Assembly (NCBI RefSeq): GCF_026191115.1
Contig: NZ_JAPHOT010000001.1
Span: forward strand, 2,713,001-2,777,000
Length of the DNA stretch: 64,000 nt
Reading direction: 5' to 3'
Source of the DNA: Legionella sp. PATHC035
GTDB lineage: Bacteria > Pseudomonadota > Gammaproteobacteria > Legionellales > Legionellaceae
The position numbers were made by a program, and so were the translations under genes. This document shows, piece after piece, positions 17,296-25,781 of this stretch. How positions within the stretch are numbered: the first letter of the stretch is position 1; the number at the start of each line of letters is the position of its first letter. The notes under the pieces were generated by a model that saw only the letters and a program-made list of their open reading frames with translations, made no database searches and had not been told where the DNA came from.

Positions 17296-18111
17296 TTGAA
17301 TTCAAGCCAACTGGCGATTGGTGTATTTGACTCTGGGATGGGCGGACTAACGGTTTTGCGGGCATTGCGAGAGGGCTTGCCGCAAGAATCGTTTATCTAT
17401 TTAGGGGATACAGCCCGGCTGCCTTACGGTACTAAAAGTCCAGATACTGTAAAACAATATGCAATGCAAATGGCAAAGTTGCTGGTAGAGCGGCAGATTA
17501 AGGCTTTAGTGATCGCCTGTAATACCGCAACTACAGCTGCACTCCCTTATTTGCAGGAAATGCTGCCCGATATGCCGGTGCTTGGTGTGGTGGCTCCAGG
17601 TGCTGCAGCAGCTGTTGCGGCAACTGAGAACAAACGTATTATTGTTTTAGCGACTGAAACCACGATTGCATCCAACGCATACCAGAAGCTCATCATCCAA
17701 AAACTACCTCAGGCAGTAATTAATACTCGTGCGTGTAGTGTTTTGGTTGCCCTGGCTGAGGAAGGTATGGTGGACAATCAAGTAGCCCGTGAAGCGTTAA
17801 AACATTATCTCGATGGATTTACTAACGAAGATACAGTTTTGTTGGGATGCACCCACTTCCCGGTATTTAAGCCTTTGTTACACAGTTTATTGCCGCAAGG
17901 AGTCACTATAGTCGATTCAGCACATGCCACATCGCTGGCATTGCATCAGTTGCTCGAAAAGCAGGATTTACTGAATGATACCCCTTCCTTGAATCGCAGA
18001 GTCAATTATTTAGTAACCGATTCCATCAAACGTTTCCAGATTGTAGGCGAGATATTTTTGGGTGAGCAGTTGGCATCAGACGATATTGAGCTCGTGGATG
18101 TTAGGAATTAA
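17296..18111 (+). CDS. murI: Glutamate racemase
   Basis: MurI interconverts L- and D-glutamate, supplying D-Glu for peptidoglycan. The motif FDSGMGGLTVL is at residues 11-21, and the two catalytic cysteines are C75 (ACNTAT) and C185 (GCTHFP). Length (271 aa) is normal. The start is an unusual TTG at 17296, supported by AGGGGGA six bases upstream and by the position of the conserved N-terminus. It follows the 1227-residue gene by only 24 bases but is probably not functionally related to it. Confidence 0.95.
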   Translation: MNSSQLAIGVFDSGMGGLTVLRALREGLPQESFIYLGDTARLPYGTKSPDTVKQYAMQMAKLLVERQIKALVIACNTATTAALPYLQEMLPDMPVLGVVAPGAAAAVAATENKRIIVLATETTIASNAYQKLIIQKLPQAVINTRACSVLVALAEEGMVDNQVAREALKHYLDGFTNEDTVLLGCTHFPVFKPLLHSLLPQGVTIVDSAHATSLALHQLLEKQDLLNDTPSLNRRVNYLVTDSIKRFQIVGEIFLGEQLASDDIELVDVRN

Positions 18112-18117
18112 GTAGAA

Positions 18118-18356
18118 CGTATCCCTCATCCGCCCTGACGAGGCCCTGTTCACCCTCATTCCGAGCTTAGCGAGGGATCTCCTTATGTACACACTGTTCT
18201 ATTACTTGGAGATCTCCCGTTGCACTCGGGATGACGAAAATGAGGTGAATTAGGAAAAGAAAAAATGAAGGAAAAGGGGAGAACAAGGAAGTTTTTGAGT
18301 TACACCTGAAAACATCCCCTCTCCCGTATCGGGAGAGGGGCAAGGGGTGAGGGAGT
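18118..18356. repeat. Cluster of family-A and family-B dispersed repeats
   Basis: The murI-gpsA spacer is almost entirely repeat. A family-A fragment (CCCTCATCCGCCCTGACGAGG) runs into a well-preserved family-B element at 18154-18237. That element opens TCATTCCGAGCTTAGCGAGG, closes with GAGATCTCCCGTTGCACTCG followed by GGATGACG, and is centred on ACACTGTTCTATTACTTGG. A second family-A palindrome follows at 18315-18354 (CCCCTCTCCCGTATCGGGAG, then AGGGGCAAGGGGTGAGGG). It lies between convergent genes. Confidence 0.8.
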
Positions 18357-18366
18357 TAAAAGAACA

Positions 18367-19356
18367 TTATTCTTCCTTCGGCGGCCGACTCATTAGATTT
18401 TGCACCACCTGTTTTGGGGTGATTTTTCCTTGTAACAGGGCGTTAATTTGTTCACATATCGGCATTTCCACTTGATATTGCTTGGCGATGAAGCAAACTT
18501 GCGATGCATTATATTTTCCTTCCACAACCTGGCCAATTTGCTTTTCTGCATCGTTGATGCTGATATTTTGCCCTAAAAGTAAACCAAAGCGACGGTTTCG
18601 TGATTGATCATCGGTGCAGGTCAATACTAAATCGCCAACGCCAGCTAAACCAAGAAAAGTCTCCGGACGTGCACCTAAAGCCAGTCCAAGACGCTCCATT
18701 TCTGCCAAGCCACGGGTTATTAATGCTGCTTTGGCATTAGCCCCATAACCTAAACCATCACTGATTCCACAGCCAATAGCCAAGACGTTTTTTATCGCGC
18801 CACAAATTTGCACCCCGATCAGATCATCGCTCAGATAAACACGTAGGTTGTGATGATGAAGTAGTTCGCGAATATTTTTTTGATAGTGCGGATCGTTGGA
18901 GGCTAAAGTGACCGCTGTAGGTAAAAAGTGAGCCACTTCTTTGGCAAACGATGGACCTGAAATAATGGCTTGTGGAAAACTAGCACCAAAAGTGTGGCTC
19001 ACCAAATCACTTAATAATCGATGACTTTGTGGATCAATACCTTTAGTTAGCCAGGCTAAACCTTGGGGTGATTTTTTAATTTTCGCAATAATTTCTGCAA
19101 ATGCATGGGAAGGAACCGCAATAATGACGTAATTGGCTTCATTGATGCATTGATCCAAATCAGCCAAGGGTTCCAACGTTTCAGGAAAAGCGATATCGGG
19201 TAAATAATTTGGATTTGATTTTTTTCCCTTCATTAGAGCAACATGTTGTGGATCATGCCCCCACAACAAAACACGATGACCCGCTTTGGCTAGGTGAATT
19301 GCGACGGCAGTGCCCCAAGAGCCAGCACCTAATATAGCAATGGTTTTTTGGTTCAT
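18367..19356 (-). CDS. gpsA: Glycerol-3-phosphate dehydrogenase [NAD(P)+]
   Basis: GpsA reduces dihydroxyacetone phosphate to sn-glycerol-3-phosphate, the backbone for phospholipids. The N-terminal Rossmann motif is GAGSWG at residues 10-15. The catalytic-lysine segment GAIKNVLAIGCGISDGLGYG is near 190. GLAGVGDLVLTC and RNRRFG follow. Length (329 aa) is normal. The gpsA-secB-grxC-rhodanese order on one strand matches E. coli, although a 270-bp repeat-filled spacer separates gpsA from secB here. Confidence 0.95.
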   Translation of the reverse strand: MNQKTIAILGAGSWGTAVAIHLAKAGHRVLLWGHDPQHVALMKGKKSNPNYLPDIAFPETLEPLADLDQCINEANYVIIAVPSHAFAEIIAKIKKSPQGLAWLTKGIDPQSHRLLSDLVSHTFGASFPQAIISGPSFAKEVAHFLPTAVTLASNDPHYQKNIRELLHHHNLRVYLSDDLIGVQICGAIKNVLAIGCGISDGLGYGANAKAALITRGLAEMERLGLALGARPETFLGLAGVGDLVLTCTDDQSRNRRFGLLLGQNISINDAEKQIGQVVEGKYNASQVCFIAKQYQVEMPICEQINALLQGKITPKQVVQNLMSRPPKEE

Positions 19357-19423
19357 TTTATGTTCTTGAATAGGGGTTAAATAGAGTTGGAAGCAGGTGT
19401 TTACTCTCTTTAAGTTAAGAAAT

Positions 19424-19541
19424 ACCCTCTCCCGAAGCGGAGGAGGGTCAGGGGTGAGGGCTCCTTGTTAATCAACACCTCATCTGCCCTGACGGCCTCT
19501 TCTCTTTGTCCACATTATCCCCGATGAACTCGGGATGACTA
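19424..19541. repeat. Family-A repeat with family-B fragment
   Basis: CCCTCTCCCGAAGCGGAGGA runs into GGGTCAGGGGTGAGGG, then CTCATCTGCCCTGACGGCC, then a short family-B end (CCCCGATGAACTCGGGATGA). The block fills most of the gpsA-secB spacer. It could end or attenuate transcription between the two genes, but no T-run follows. Confidence 0.7.
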
Positions 19542-19626
19542 CTGGTCAGGAGGAGAAGAGAAATTCCTTACCTAGGTAATACGATTTTGCCTGCATCCTG
19601 TTTATCTTATCAGTGCACTTGCTATA

Positions 19627-20097
19627 TTAAGCTTTGCCTTCTTTTTGCTTTTCGGCAAGTTGTTGCATGTACAGCGCATCAAAATTAATGGGTGCCAGGA
19701 CCAGTTGTGGGAAACTACCACGAATTACCTGCGATGTAATTGCTTCACGAGCATAAGGAAATAAAATATTGGGGCAGAAACTGTTTAGCAAATGATCCAG
19801 TTGATTTGCTGGAGCGCCTTGAATGGTAAAAATACCGGCTTGTTTTACTTCAACAAGGAAAGCAGTTGTTTTGTTATTGGTTACAGTGGCAGTCACGGTT
19901 AATACTACTTCAAAAACACCTTCTTCCAGTTTGGTATTGGCGGTATTGAGTTCAAGATTCAGTTCAGGTTCCCATTGTTGCTGAAATACAGCTGGGGTAT
20001 TAGGCGTTTCAAAAGATAAATCTTTAGTATAAATCCTTTGAATCATGAATTGTGTTTCATTTTGATTTTGTTGCGCCTGGTTAGCTTGATCGTTCAT
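19627..20097 (-). CDS. secB: Protein-export chaperone SecB
   Basis: SecB is a tetrameric cytosolic chaperone that holds preproteins unfolded and passes them to SecA. The sequence shows the SecB core: [23 protein letters not shown] near residue 70, the [13 protein letters not shown] block, and [17 protein letters not shown]. The glutamine/asparagine-rich N- and C-terminal tails are normal. Length is 156 residues. It lies eight bases after grxC and is probably co-transcribed with it. Confidence 0.96.
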   Translation of the reverse strand: MNDQANQAQQNQNETQFMIQRIYTKDLSFETPNTPAVFQQQWEPELNLELNTANTKLEEGVFEVVLTVTATVTNNKTTAFLVEVKQAGIFTIQGAPANQLDHLLNSFCPNILFPYAREAITSQVIRGSFPQLVLAPINFDALYMQQLAEKQKEGKA

Positions 20098-20104
20098 GTT
20101 ATTG

Positions 20105-20359
20105 TTATCCTCTTAGTAATGTATCGAGTTTTCCCTGGGCATCCAGGGCATATAAATCGTCGCAGCCACCCACGTGTTGGCCATTAATGAAAATTTGCGG
20201 AACGGTACGTCTGCCACTTTTGGTTATCATTTCATCACGTAATTCGGGTTGCACATCAACACGAATTTCTGTGAATGAAACCTGTTTTTGTTGCAATAAC
20301 TCTTTGGCTCGGACACAGTAGGGACAATATGCGGTACTGTAAATAATGACTTCAGCCAT
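20105..20359 (-). CDS. grxC: Glutaredoxin 3
   Basis: An 84-residue thioredoxin-fold protein with the dithiol active site C12-P-Y-C15, the cis-proline segment [10 protein letters not shown] and the glutathione-binding GGCDDLYAL. It reduces protein and small-molecule disulphides using glutathione. It is tightly packed between secB and the rhodanese-like gene (3 bases after the latter), the same order as in E. coli. Confidence 0.95.
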   Translation of the reverse strand: MAEVIIYSTAYCPYCVRAKELLQQKQVSFTEIRVDVQPELRDEMITKSGRRTVPQIFINGQHVGGCDDLYALDAQGKLDTLLRG

Positions 20360-20362
20360 AAT

Positions 20363-20782
20363 TTATTTTCCTTTAACTAAGGGTAACTCGGCATTTTGCC
20401 AGGCAGCGATTCCACCACCTAAAACGTGGGGCTGGTAGCCTTGAGCACGAATTTTATTGGCAACAGCCTGAGCATCAAAAGCGCGTGAGGCGATCAGAAT
20501 AATGGGTTTATTTTTATATTTATCCATTTTCTGTTGATCAAAATCTTCGCTTTTAGCATGGATCGAATCAATTATGTGTCCTTTCGAAAAGGCTTCTTGG
20601 TCACGCAAGTCAATGACCACAGCATTTTCATGATTGATTAAATCGACAGCGGCTTGAGGGGTTAATTCCTTTGCTTTCCGTTTTTGGGTGATTAATTCGT
20701 TAATAAAAGTTAATAATAAAATCACGATAAAGGCGAGCCATAGCTGCCAATGATGGATGATAAATTGACTAAAGTGTTCCAT
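20363..20782 (-). CDS. Membrane-anchored rhodanese-like protein lacking the active-site cysteine (YibN type)
   Basis: The N-terminus has one membrane helix (WQLWLAFIVILLLTFI), followed by a rhodanese domain (VDLINHENAVVIDLRDQEAF, then GHI, then GGGIAAW near the end). The catalytic-loop position reads IILIASRAFDAQ, and the whole protein contains no cysteine, so sulphurtransferase activity is unlikely. Position before grxC-secB matches E. coli yibN. The frame extends to 20821, but I prefer ATG 20782 (MEHFSQF), which has AGAGAGAAC before it and matches YibN length (139 aa). A structural or scaffold role is inferred. Confidence 0.85.
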   Translation of the reverse strand: MEHFSQFIIHHWQLWLAFIVILLLTFINELITQKRKAKELTPQAAVDLINHENAVVIDLRDQEAFSKGHIIDSIHAKSEDFDQQKMDKYKNKPIILIASRAFDAQAVANKIRAQGYQPHVLGGGIAAWQNAELPLVKGK

Positions 20783-20985
20783 GTTCTCTCTTGCATATTT
20801 TATTAATCTGGGAATTATCACCAGAATGAGGCATTAACGCAAGTCACAGAACTATTTTCTATGTCACGGGGGGACACCATTATGCGAAACCCGGGATCTT
20901 TTATGGTTATCCCTAGGGTAGCGAGAGCGCTAATGAAATAGGGTGCTGTAGAGTGGAGATCTTTCGGCTGCTTGGAATGACGTGG

Positions 20986-21531
20986 TTATTTGTTTCTCTT
21001 AAGCAACACATAAACTGCTCCACTTCCTCCGTCCTTGGGAAGGGCACTGTGAAAAGCCAAAACCTCATCTAGCTGGGGCAGCCAACGATTGAGTAAATTT
21101 TTAATCACAGGGGGTGCACCTTGGTAACCGCCCTTACCGTGAATAATTAAAATGCATCTGCTGTTGTTTTCGGCTTGGGTTTGAATAAATTGGCATAAGG
21201 TATCGCGGGCATTTTCACTTTTTAGTCCATGCAAATCCAAACGGGCTTCCCATGGGATTTGGCCATGTCTTAATGCTTTAAATCGTTGGCTGGCCAGGCT
21301 GGAATGAGAATAGGATAATATGGTTTCGGAAAGAACTGTGTCAACAATCATATCGGATAAGTAATACTTCTTTTTTGGGTATGTTGCTTGGGGTGTCCTT
21401 TTCTGAGGTGGGACAGAAGGCTTTGGTTGAACCACTTTGACCTGCTTTGCTTGTTTCTGCAATGGTTTTACAGAACGCATGTGTTCGCGAAACAAGGCTT
21501 TGTCTTCATCGGACAAAAAATCATCAGCCAT
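20986..21531 (-). CDS. smrB: Smr-domain endonuclease, SmrB-like
   Basis: The 181-residue protein carries a C-terminal Smr domain with the catalytic motif D99-L-H-G102 and the second motif H131-G-K-G134, followed by GGSGAVYVLLKR. E. coli SmrB (YfcN) cuts mRNA between collided ribosomes. The divergent placement next to prmB-aroC is the same as in E. coli, which supports orthology. The N-terminal 60 residues are basic and unstructured and begin with DDFLSDEDKALFREHM, a segment expected to contact the ribosome in SmrB. A diverged paralogue lies at 25020. Confidence 0.9.
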   Translation of the reverse strand: MADDFLSDEDKALFREHMRSVKPLQKQAKQVKVVQPKPSVPPQKRTPQATYPKKKYYLSDMIVDTVLSETILSYSHSSLASQRFKALRHGQIPWEARLDLHGLKSENARDTLCQFIQTQAENNSRCILIIHGKGGYQGAPPVIKNLLNRWLPQLDEVLAFHSALPKDGGSGAVYVLLKRNK

Positions 21532-21687
21532 ATTGTACTAAAAATAATAAGTGATATGAGAAGTATAACCCGGGTTTTGCTGTGCTGCACTCAAATCTGG
21601 GTTTTCATCAAGGTAAAACATACAACTACTTTTGTTGACTAACATAGGGTACAATTTGTACTTTTTCTGGATGAGAATTGACCCCCT

Positions 21688-22605
21688 ATGAGCAATTATA
21701 TACTTAAGGAAACGGAAGAATTAGTTACGATTTTGGATTTTTTACGTTTTAGTGTGTCCTGTGCAACCCATGCAAACTTATATTATGGCCATGGCACCGA
21801 TAATGCTTGGGATGATATGCATTCATTAATCCTGAGAAGCTTGTCTTTGCCTTATGATTTAGAACCCAATTGGCTTAATGCCCGTTTGACTACCAGTGAA
21901 AAAAAATATTTACACCATCAATTGGAAAAGCGAATCAATCAACGCGTACCAGTGCCTTATTTGATCAAAGAAGCCTATTTTTGTGACATCCCCTTTTATG
22001 TGGATGAACGAGTGCTTATACCCCGTTCACCCATGGCAGAACTGATTAAAAATGAATTTTCGCCCTGGGTCGATGCGGAAAAAGTGCATCGTATTTTGGA
22101 TTTGTGTACGGGCAGCGGATGCATTGCGATTGCCTGTTGTTATGCTTTTCCGGAGGCCAAAGTTGATGCAGTTGATATTTCTAGTGAAGCGCTTGCTGTT
22201 GCTGCAAGGAATCGCGAACAGTTAGGGGTTGAAGAGCAACTGACGTTAATTGAGTCTGATTGTTTTTCCAAAGTACCAAAGGTAGGCTATGATTTAATTG
22301 TTAGTAATCCTCCTTATGTGGGCAAGGAAGAGATGCAGACTTTACCTGATGAATTCCGTCATGAACCGGTTTTAGCTTTGGAAACTGGCAATAATGGATT
22401 GGCTATTGTTGAAACGATTCTGCACAATGCATCTGAGTATTTAAGTGAAGCGGGTGTCCTGATTGTAGAAGTAGGGAACAGTGAGGAGGCTTTATGCGAG
22501 GCCTATCCCGATGTTCCTTTTACCTGGCTGGAAATGAGCCATGGTGGACAAGGTATATTTTTATTAACGAAGCAGCAGCTAGACGAGTATTTTAATGTCC
22601 GGTAA
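21688..22605 (+). CDS. prmB: Ribosomal protein L3 N5-glutamine methyltransferase
   Basis: PrmB methylates a glutamine of ribosomal protein L3 (Gln150 in E. coli) using SAM. The sequence has the SAM-binding [12 protein letters not shown] near residue 138 and the glutamine-binding N207-P-P-Y motif. The RVPVPYLI and [13 protein letters not shown] segments distinguish it from PrmC. Length 305. Its end overlaps the aroC start by 11 bases, so they are translationally coupled, as in other gammaproteobacteria. Confidence 0.95.
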   Translation: MSNYILKETEELVTILDFLRFSVSCATHANLYYGHGTDNAWDDMHSLILRSLSLPYDLEPNWLNARLTTSEKKYLHHQLEKRINQRVPVPYLIKEAYFCDIPFYVDERVLIPRSPMAELIKNEFSPWVDAEKVHRILDLCTGSGCIAIACCYAFPEAKVDAVDISSEALAVAARNREQLGVEEQLTLIESDCFSKVPKVGYDLIVSNPPYVGKEEMQTLPDEFRHEPVLALETGNNGLAIVETILHNASEYLSEAGVLIVEVGNSEEALCEAYPDVPFTWLEMSHGGQGIFLLTKQQLDEYFNVR

Positions 22606-23650
22606 TACATTTGGAACTTTATTTACGGTAACAACATTTGGTGAAAGCCATGGTCCAGCTATTGGCTGTGTGGTCGATGGTTGCCCACCCGGATTAATGG
22701 TGCAGGAAGAAGACATTCAACCATTTCTCGACAAACGCAAGCCAGGCCAATCCAAATATACGACACAACGCCGTGAGGAAGACAAAGTACAAATCCTTTC
22801 AGGTGTATTTGAAGGTAAGACGACAGGCGCCCCTATTGCCTTATTGATTCATAATACCGATCAACGATCTCGCGACTATGAAGAAATCAAAAATTTATTT
22901 CGACCAGGACACGCAGATTTTACTTATCATCATAAATACGGTCATCGAGATTATCGCGGCGGCGGGCGTTCTTCAGCGCGCGAGACTGCGGCACGCGTAG
23001 CAGCCGGTGCGATTGCGCGTTTGTATTTGCAACGTCATTTAAATTTGGTCATCGTGGGTTACTTACAGCAAATGGGCGATTTGATTCTGGACTTTGTCGA
23101 TGAGGCGGAGATCCCTAATAATCCTTTCTTCTGCCCCAATAATACTCAAATTCAGGATCTTGAGGAGGCAATTGAACACTTAAGACGTCGAGGCGATTCA
23201 GTGGGCGCCCGAGTTAAAGTGATCGCTAAAAATATGCCTGTTGGATTAGGTGATCCAGTATTTGATAGACTGGATGCAACATTAGCTTATGCTATGATGT
23301 CAATTAACGCGGTTAAAGGCGTCGAAGTGGGAGCAGGGTTTGCGTCGGTAAATCAGTTAGGTTCTGTACATCGCGATGAAATGACTCGTCAGGGTTTTCT
23401 CAGTAATAATGCCGGTGGAATTTTGGGTGGTATTTCTACAGGACAAAATGTGGAAGTAAGTATTGCATTAAAGCCTACTTCAAGTATTACTACCCCAGGA
23501 AAGACGATCAATACTGCTGGGGACGAAGTGACTGTAGTGACTAAGGGACGACATGATCCTTGTGTTGGAATTAGGGCTGTGCCTATAGCTGAAGCAATGA
23601 TGGCTTTGGTGCTGATGGATCACTATTTGAGAAATAAGGCATTATCCTAA
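22595..23650 (+). CDS. aroC: Chorismate synthase
   Basis: AroC converts 5-enolpyruvylshikimate-3-phosphate to chorismate with reduced FMN, the last shared step of aromatic synthesis. Signatures seen: [18 protein letters not shown] (start of the fold), [35 protein letters not shown], and [17 protein letters not shown] near the C-terminus. Length 351. It overlaps prmB by 11 bases. asd follows after 68 bases. Confidence 0.97.
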   Translation: MSGNTFGTLFTVTTFGESHGPAIGCVVDGCPPGLMVQEEDIQPFLDKRKPGQSKYTTQRREEDKVQILSGVFEGKTTGAPIALLIHNTDQRSRDYEEIKNLFRPGHADFTYHHKYGHRDYRGGGRSSARETAARVAAGAIARLYLQRHLNLVIVGYLQQMGDLILDFVDEAEIPNNPFFCPNNTQIQDLEEAIEHLRRRGDSVGARVKVIAKNMPVGLGDPVFDRLDATLAYAMMSINAVKGVEVGAGFASVNQLGSVHRDEMTRQGFLSNNAGGILGGISTGQNVEVSIALKPTSSITTPGKTINTAGDEVTVVTKGRHDPCVGIRAVPIAEAMMALVLMDHYLRNKALS

Positions 23651-23718
23651 ACTCCCCTTAATTATTTCCCTTCTCCCCGTGGAGAAAAAAAGATAAAAGA
23701 ATTCAGAAGAGGTTAATC

Positions 23719-24741
23719 ATGAGCAGAGAGTTAAATATAGCTATTGTTGGTGCTACTGGGGCAGTTGGTGAAACTTTTCTAACCGTATTGGCAGAACGAA
23801 ATTTTCCTATCAAGAATCTTTATCCATTGGCAAGTTCTCGTTCTGTAGGTAAAACAGTAGAATTTAGAAATGAACAATTTGATGTTTTAGATTTGGCTGA
23901 GTTTGATTTCAGTAAAGCGGATATCGCTTTATTCTCAGCAGGTGGTTCTGTATCTAAAGAATATGCACCCAAAGCTACTGCAAGCGGATGTGTGGTGGTC
24001 GATAATAGTTCTTGCTTTCGTTACGAAGAGGACATCCCTTTAGTTGTTCCCGAAGTCAATCCTCACCGTATAATTGACTATAAAAATAGAGGCATTATTG
24101 CCAACCCCAATTGCTCTACGATTCAGATGGTAGTTGCCTTAAAGCCTATATATGATGCGGTAGGAATTGCTCGAATTAATGTGGCGACGTATCAATCCGT
24201 TTCTGGTACGGGAAAGAAAGCGATTAGTGAGCTTGTGTCGCAAGTAGGGGATCTTTTGAATGGTCGGCCTGCGAATATCAATGTGTACCCACAACAGATT
24301 GCTTTTAATGCGATTCCGCATATTGATCAGTTTGAAGAGAATGGATATACCCGCGAAGAAATGAAAATGGTCTGGGAAACACGTAAGATTATGGAAGATG
24401 ACCACATCATGGTCAATCCTACGGCAGTTAGAGTACCTGTTATTTATGGTCATTCTGAAGCCATTCATTTGGAATTAAAAAAGCCTTTAACTGCTGACGA
24501 GGCGCGTAAGATTCTTTCTAAAGCTCCTGGAGTGAAAGTCGTTGATAATGTGGCTAAGGCAAGTTATCCCACGGTTCTTAAAAACGCTATAGGGCATGAT
24601 GAGGTGTTTGTTGGGCGAATTCGACAAGATATTTCTCATCCTAATGGATTAAATATGTGGGTCGTTGCAGATAATATCCGCAAAGGTGCGGCATCCAATG
24701 CAGTACAAATTGCTGAAATTTTGCAAAGAGAATTTTTGTAA
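23719..24741 (+). CDS. asd: Aspartate-semialdehyde dehydrogenase
   Basis: The enzyme reduces aspartyl-4-phosphate to aspartate semialdehyde for lysine/DAP, threonine and methionine synthesis. It has the N-terminal NADP motif GATGAVGE, the active-site cysteine C132 in NPNCSTIQMV, and SVSGTGKKAISEL. The 340-residue length and sequence are of the shorter Asd type, found in many Gram-negatives, rather than the E. coli 367-residue form. It starts 17 bases after AAGAGG in a short spacer after aroC. Confidence 0.96.
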   Translation: MSRELNIAIVGATGAVGETFLTVLAERNFPIKNLYPLASSRSVGKTVEFRNEQFDVLDLAEFDFSKADIALFSAGGSVSKEYAPKATASGCVVVDNSSCFRYEEDIPLVVPEVNPHRIIDYKNRGIIANPNCSTIQMVVALKPIYDAVGIARINVATYQSVSGTGKKAISELVSQVGDLLNGRPANINVYPQQIAFNAIPHIDQFEENGYTREEMKMVWETRKIMEDDHIMVNPTAVRVPVIYGHSEAIHLELKKPLTADEARKILSKAPGVKVVDNVAKASYPTVLKNAIGHDEVFVGRIRQDISHPNGLNMWVVADNIRKGAASNAVQIAEILQREFL

Positions 24742-24774
24742 GATATTTTGTGCGGTTTTGTTGCCTGAATGATC

Positions 24775-24903
24775 GGTCCGTCTCCCGAACATTAGTGAGG
24801 AGATGGGATCTCCCCAGTACTCTGTATGATGATGAGAGATCCCTTATAGGACTCGGAGTGACGTCAAAAGTTCCCGGATTACGGTGCGCTAATCCGGACT
24901 ACA
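24775..24903. repeat. Family-B repeat with family-C fragment
   Basis: A diverged family-B element (GGTCCGTCTCCCGAACATTA ... GAGATCCCTTATAGGACTCG ... AGTGACGTC) is followed by CCCGGATTACGGTGCGCTAA, a family-C half like the repeat at 63625. It separates asd from the Smr-ankH pair. Confidence 0.6.
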
Positions 24904-25019
24904 ACACATCGAGGCTTCAAGAATCACATTTTTTGTACGATAAGCAGAACTTTAAAAAAATCCTCCTACTTTTTGCAACCTAAGTTATACTTTGATTAAC
25001 ATGATTGGATTTTTAAACT

Positions 25020-25781
25020 ATGCTAAATGAATATTATTTAACCGATGATATTGAAGAGCCTGTTCTTGCGAGTAGTGTTTTAGCTTATGTGACACCTAAT
25101 GTTTCTGGTAAGCGTTTTAATGAATTAAAAACTGCGCAAATTCCTTGGGAAGCAAAACTGGATCTTTCAAATCTAAAGCCAGAGGATGCACGTCAGGCTT
25201 TGCTTGAATTTATTCAAAAACAGGTGAAGAAGAATAAACATTCCCTACTTATTGTTCATGGTACACAAAGCGCCAAAAATGCTCCTCCTCTGCTCAAGAA
25301 TTTAGTGAACCACTGGTTGCCGCAAATCCCAGAGGTCATTGCGTTTCATAGCGCGAAGCCTAGTGATGGTGGTACTGGCGCAGTCTATGTTTTACTTAAA
25401 AGAGTATCGGATCTTCCTGTATTCACTCGTACGGAAAGCTCTTCCTTTTTAGTTGTGGAAACTAAAGCTATGGAGCGGCAGAGACGTCTGGCTGAGCAGC
25501 AAGGTGAGCGGCGAATGGCGTCGGTGAAAGCGCGTGAACACTCCAATTATGAGGCTCAACCGGGTCTTGAAGGGGAGTTGCAAAATAATATTTTGCAACA
25601 TCCCGCGTTAGACAGTCAGCGTTTTGATGGCATTGATGCACCTTTAAATCCTGAACCTCCTCTAAATACGGACGCGCGACGCGAATACGATAATGAACGA
25701 CGCAACCAGGAGCAAGAAAAGCAACTGCGTTTAGGTAATATGCCTCGATTCACTAATACACCTAAACCTAGAGGTCCTTAA
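25020..25781 (+). CDS. Diverged Smr-domain paralogue with altered catalytic motifs
   Basis: The first 130 residues align with the SmrB-like protein at 20986: QIPWEAKLDL, then a helix, LLIVHG, APPLLKNLVNHWLPQIPEVI, and DGGTGAVYVLLKR. The nuclease motif D-L-H-G has become D48-L-S-N51, and H-G-K-G has become H80-G-T-Q83. The SmrB N-terminal ribosome-binding leader is gone. A hydrophilic tail of about 120 residues (Q, R, E and P rich) is new. The gene overlaps the start of ankH by one base (the last base of its stop codon is the A of the ankH ATG), so translation is coupled. Endonuclease activity is doubtful. A role as an effector, chaperone or regulator of ankH is inference from coupling. Confidence 0.85.
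   Translation: MLNEYYLTDDIEEPVLASSVLAYVTPNVSGKRFNELKTAQIPWEAKLDLSNLKPEDARQALLEFIQKQVKKNKHSLLIVHGTQSAKNAPPLLKNLVNHWLPQIPEVIAFHSAKPSDGGTGAVYVLLKRVSDLPVFTRTESSSFLVVETKAMERQRRLAEQQGERRMASVKAREHSNYEAQPGLEGELQNNILQHPALDSQRFDGIDAPLNPEPPLNTDARREYDNERRNQEQEKQLRLGNMPRFTNTPKPRGP

Noticed and set aside
24750..24983. 77-codon frame between asd and the Smr paralogue
   Set aside because: Built from a dispersed repeat; no ribosome-binding site or domain.
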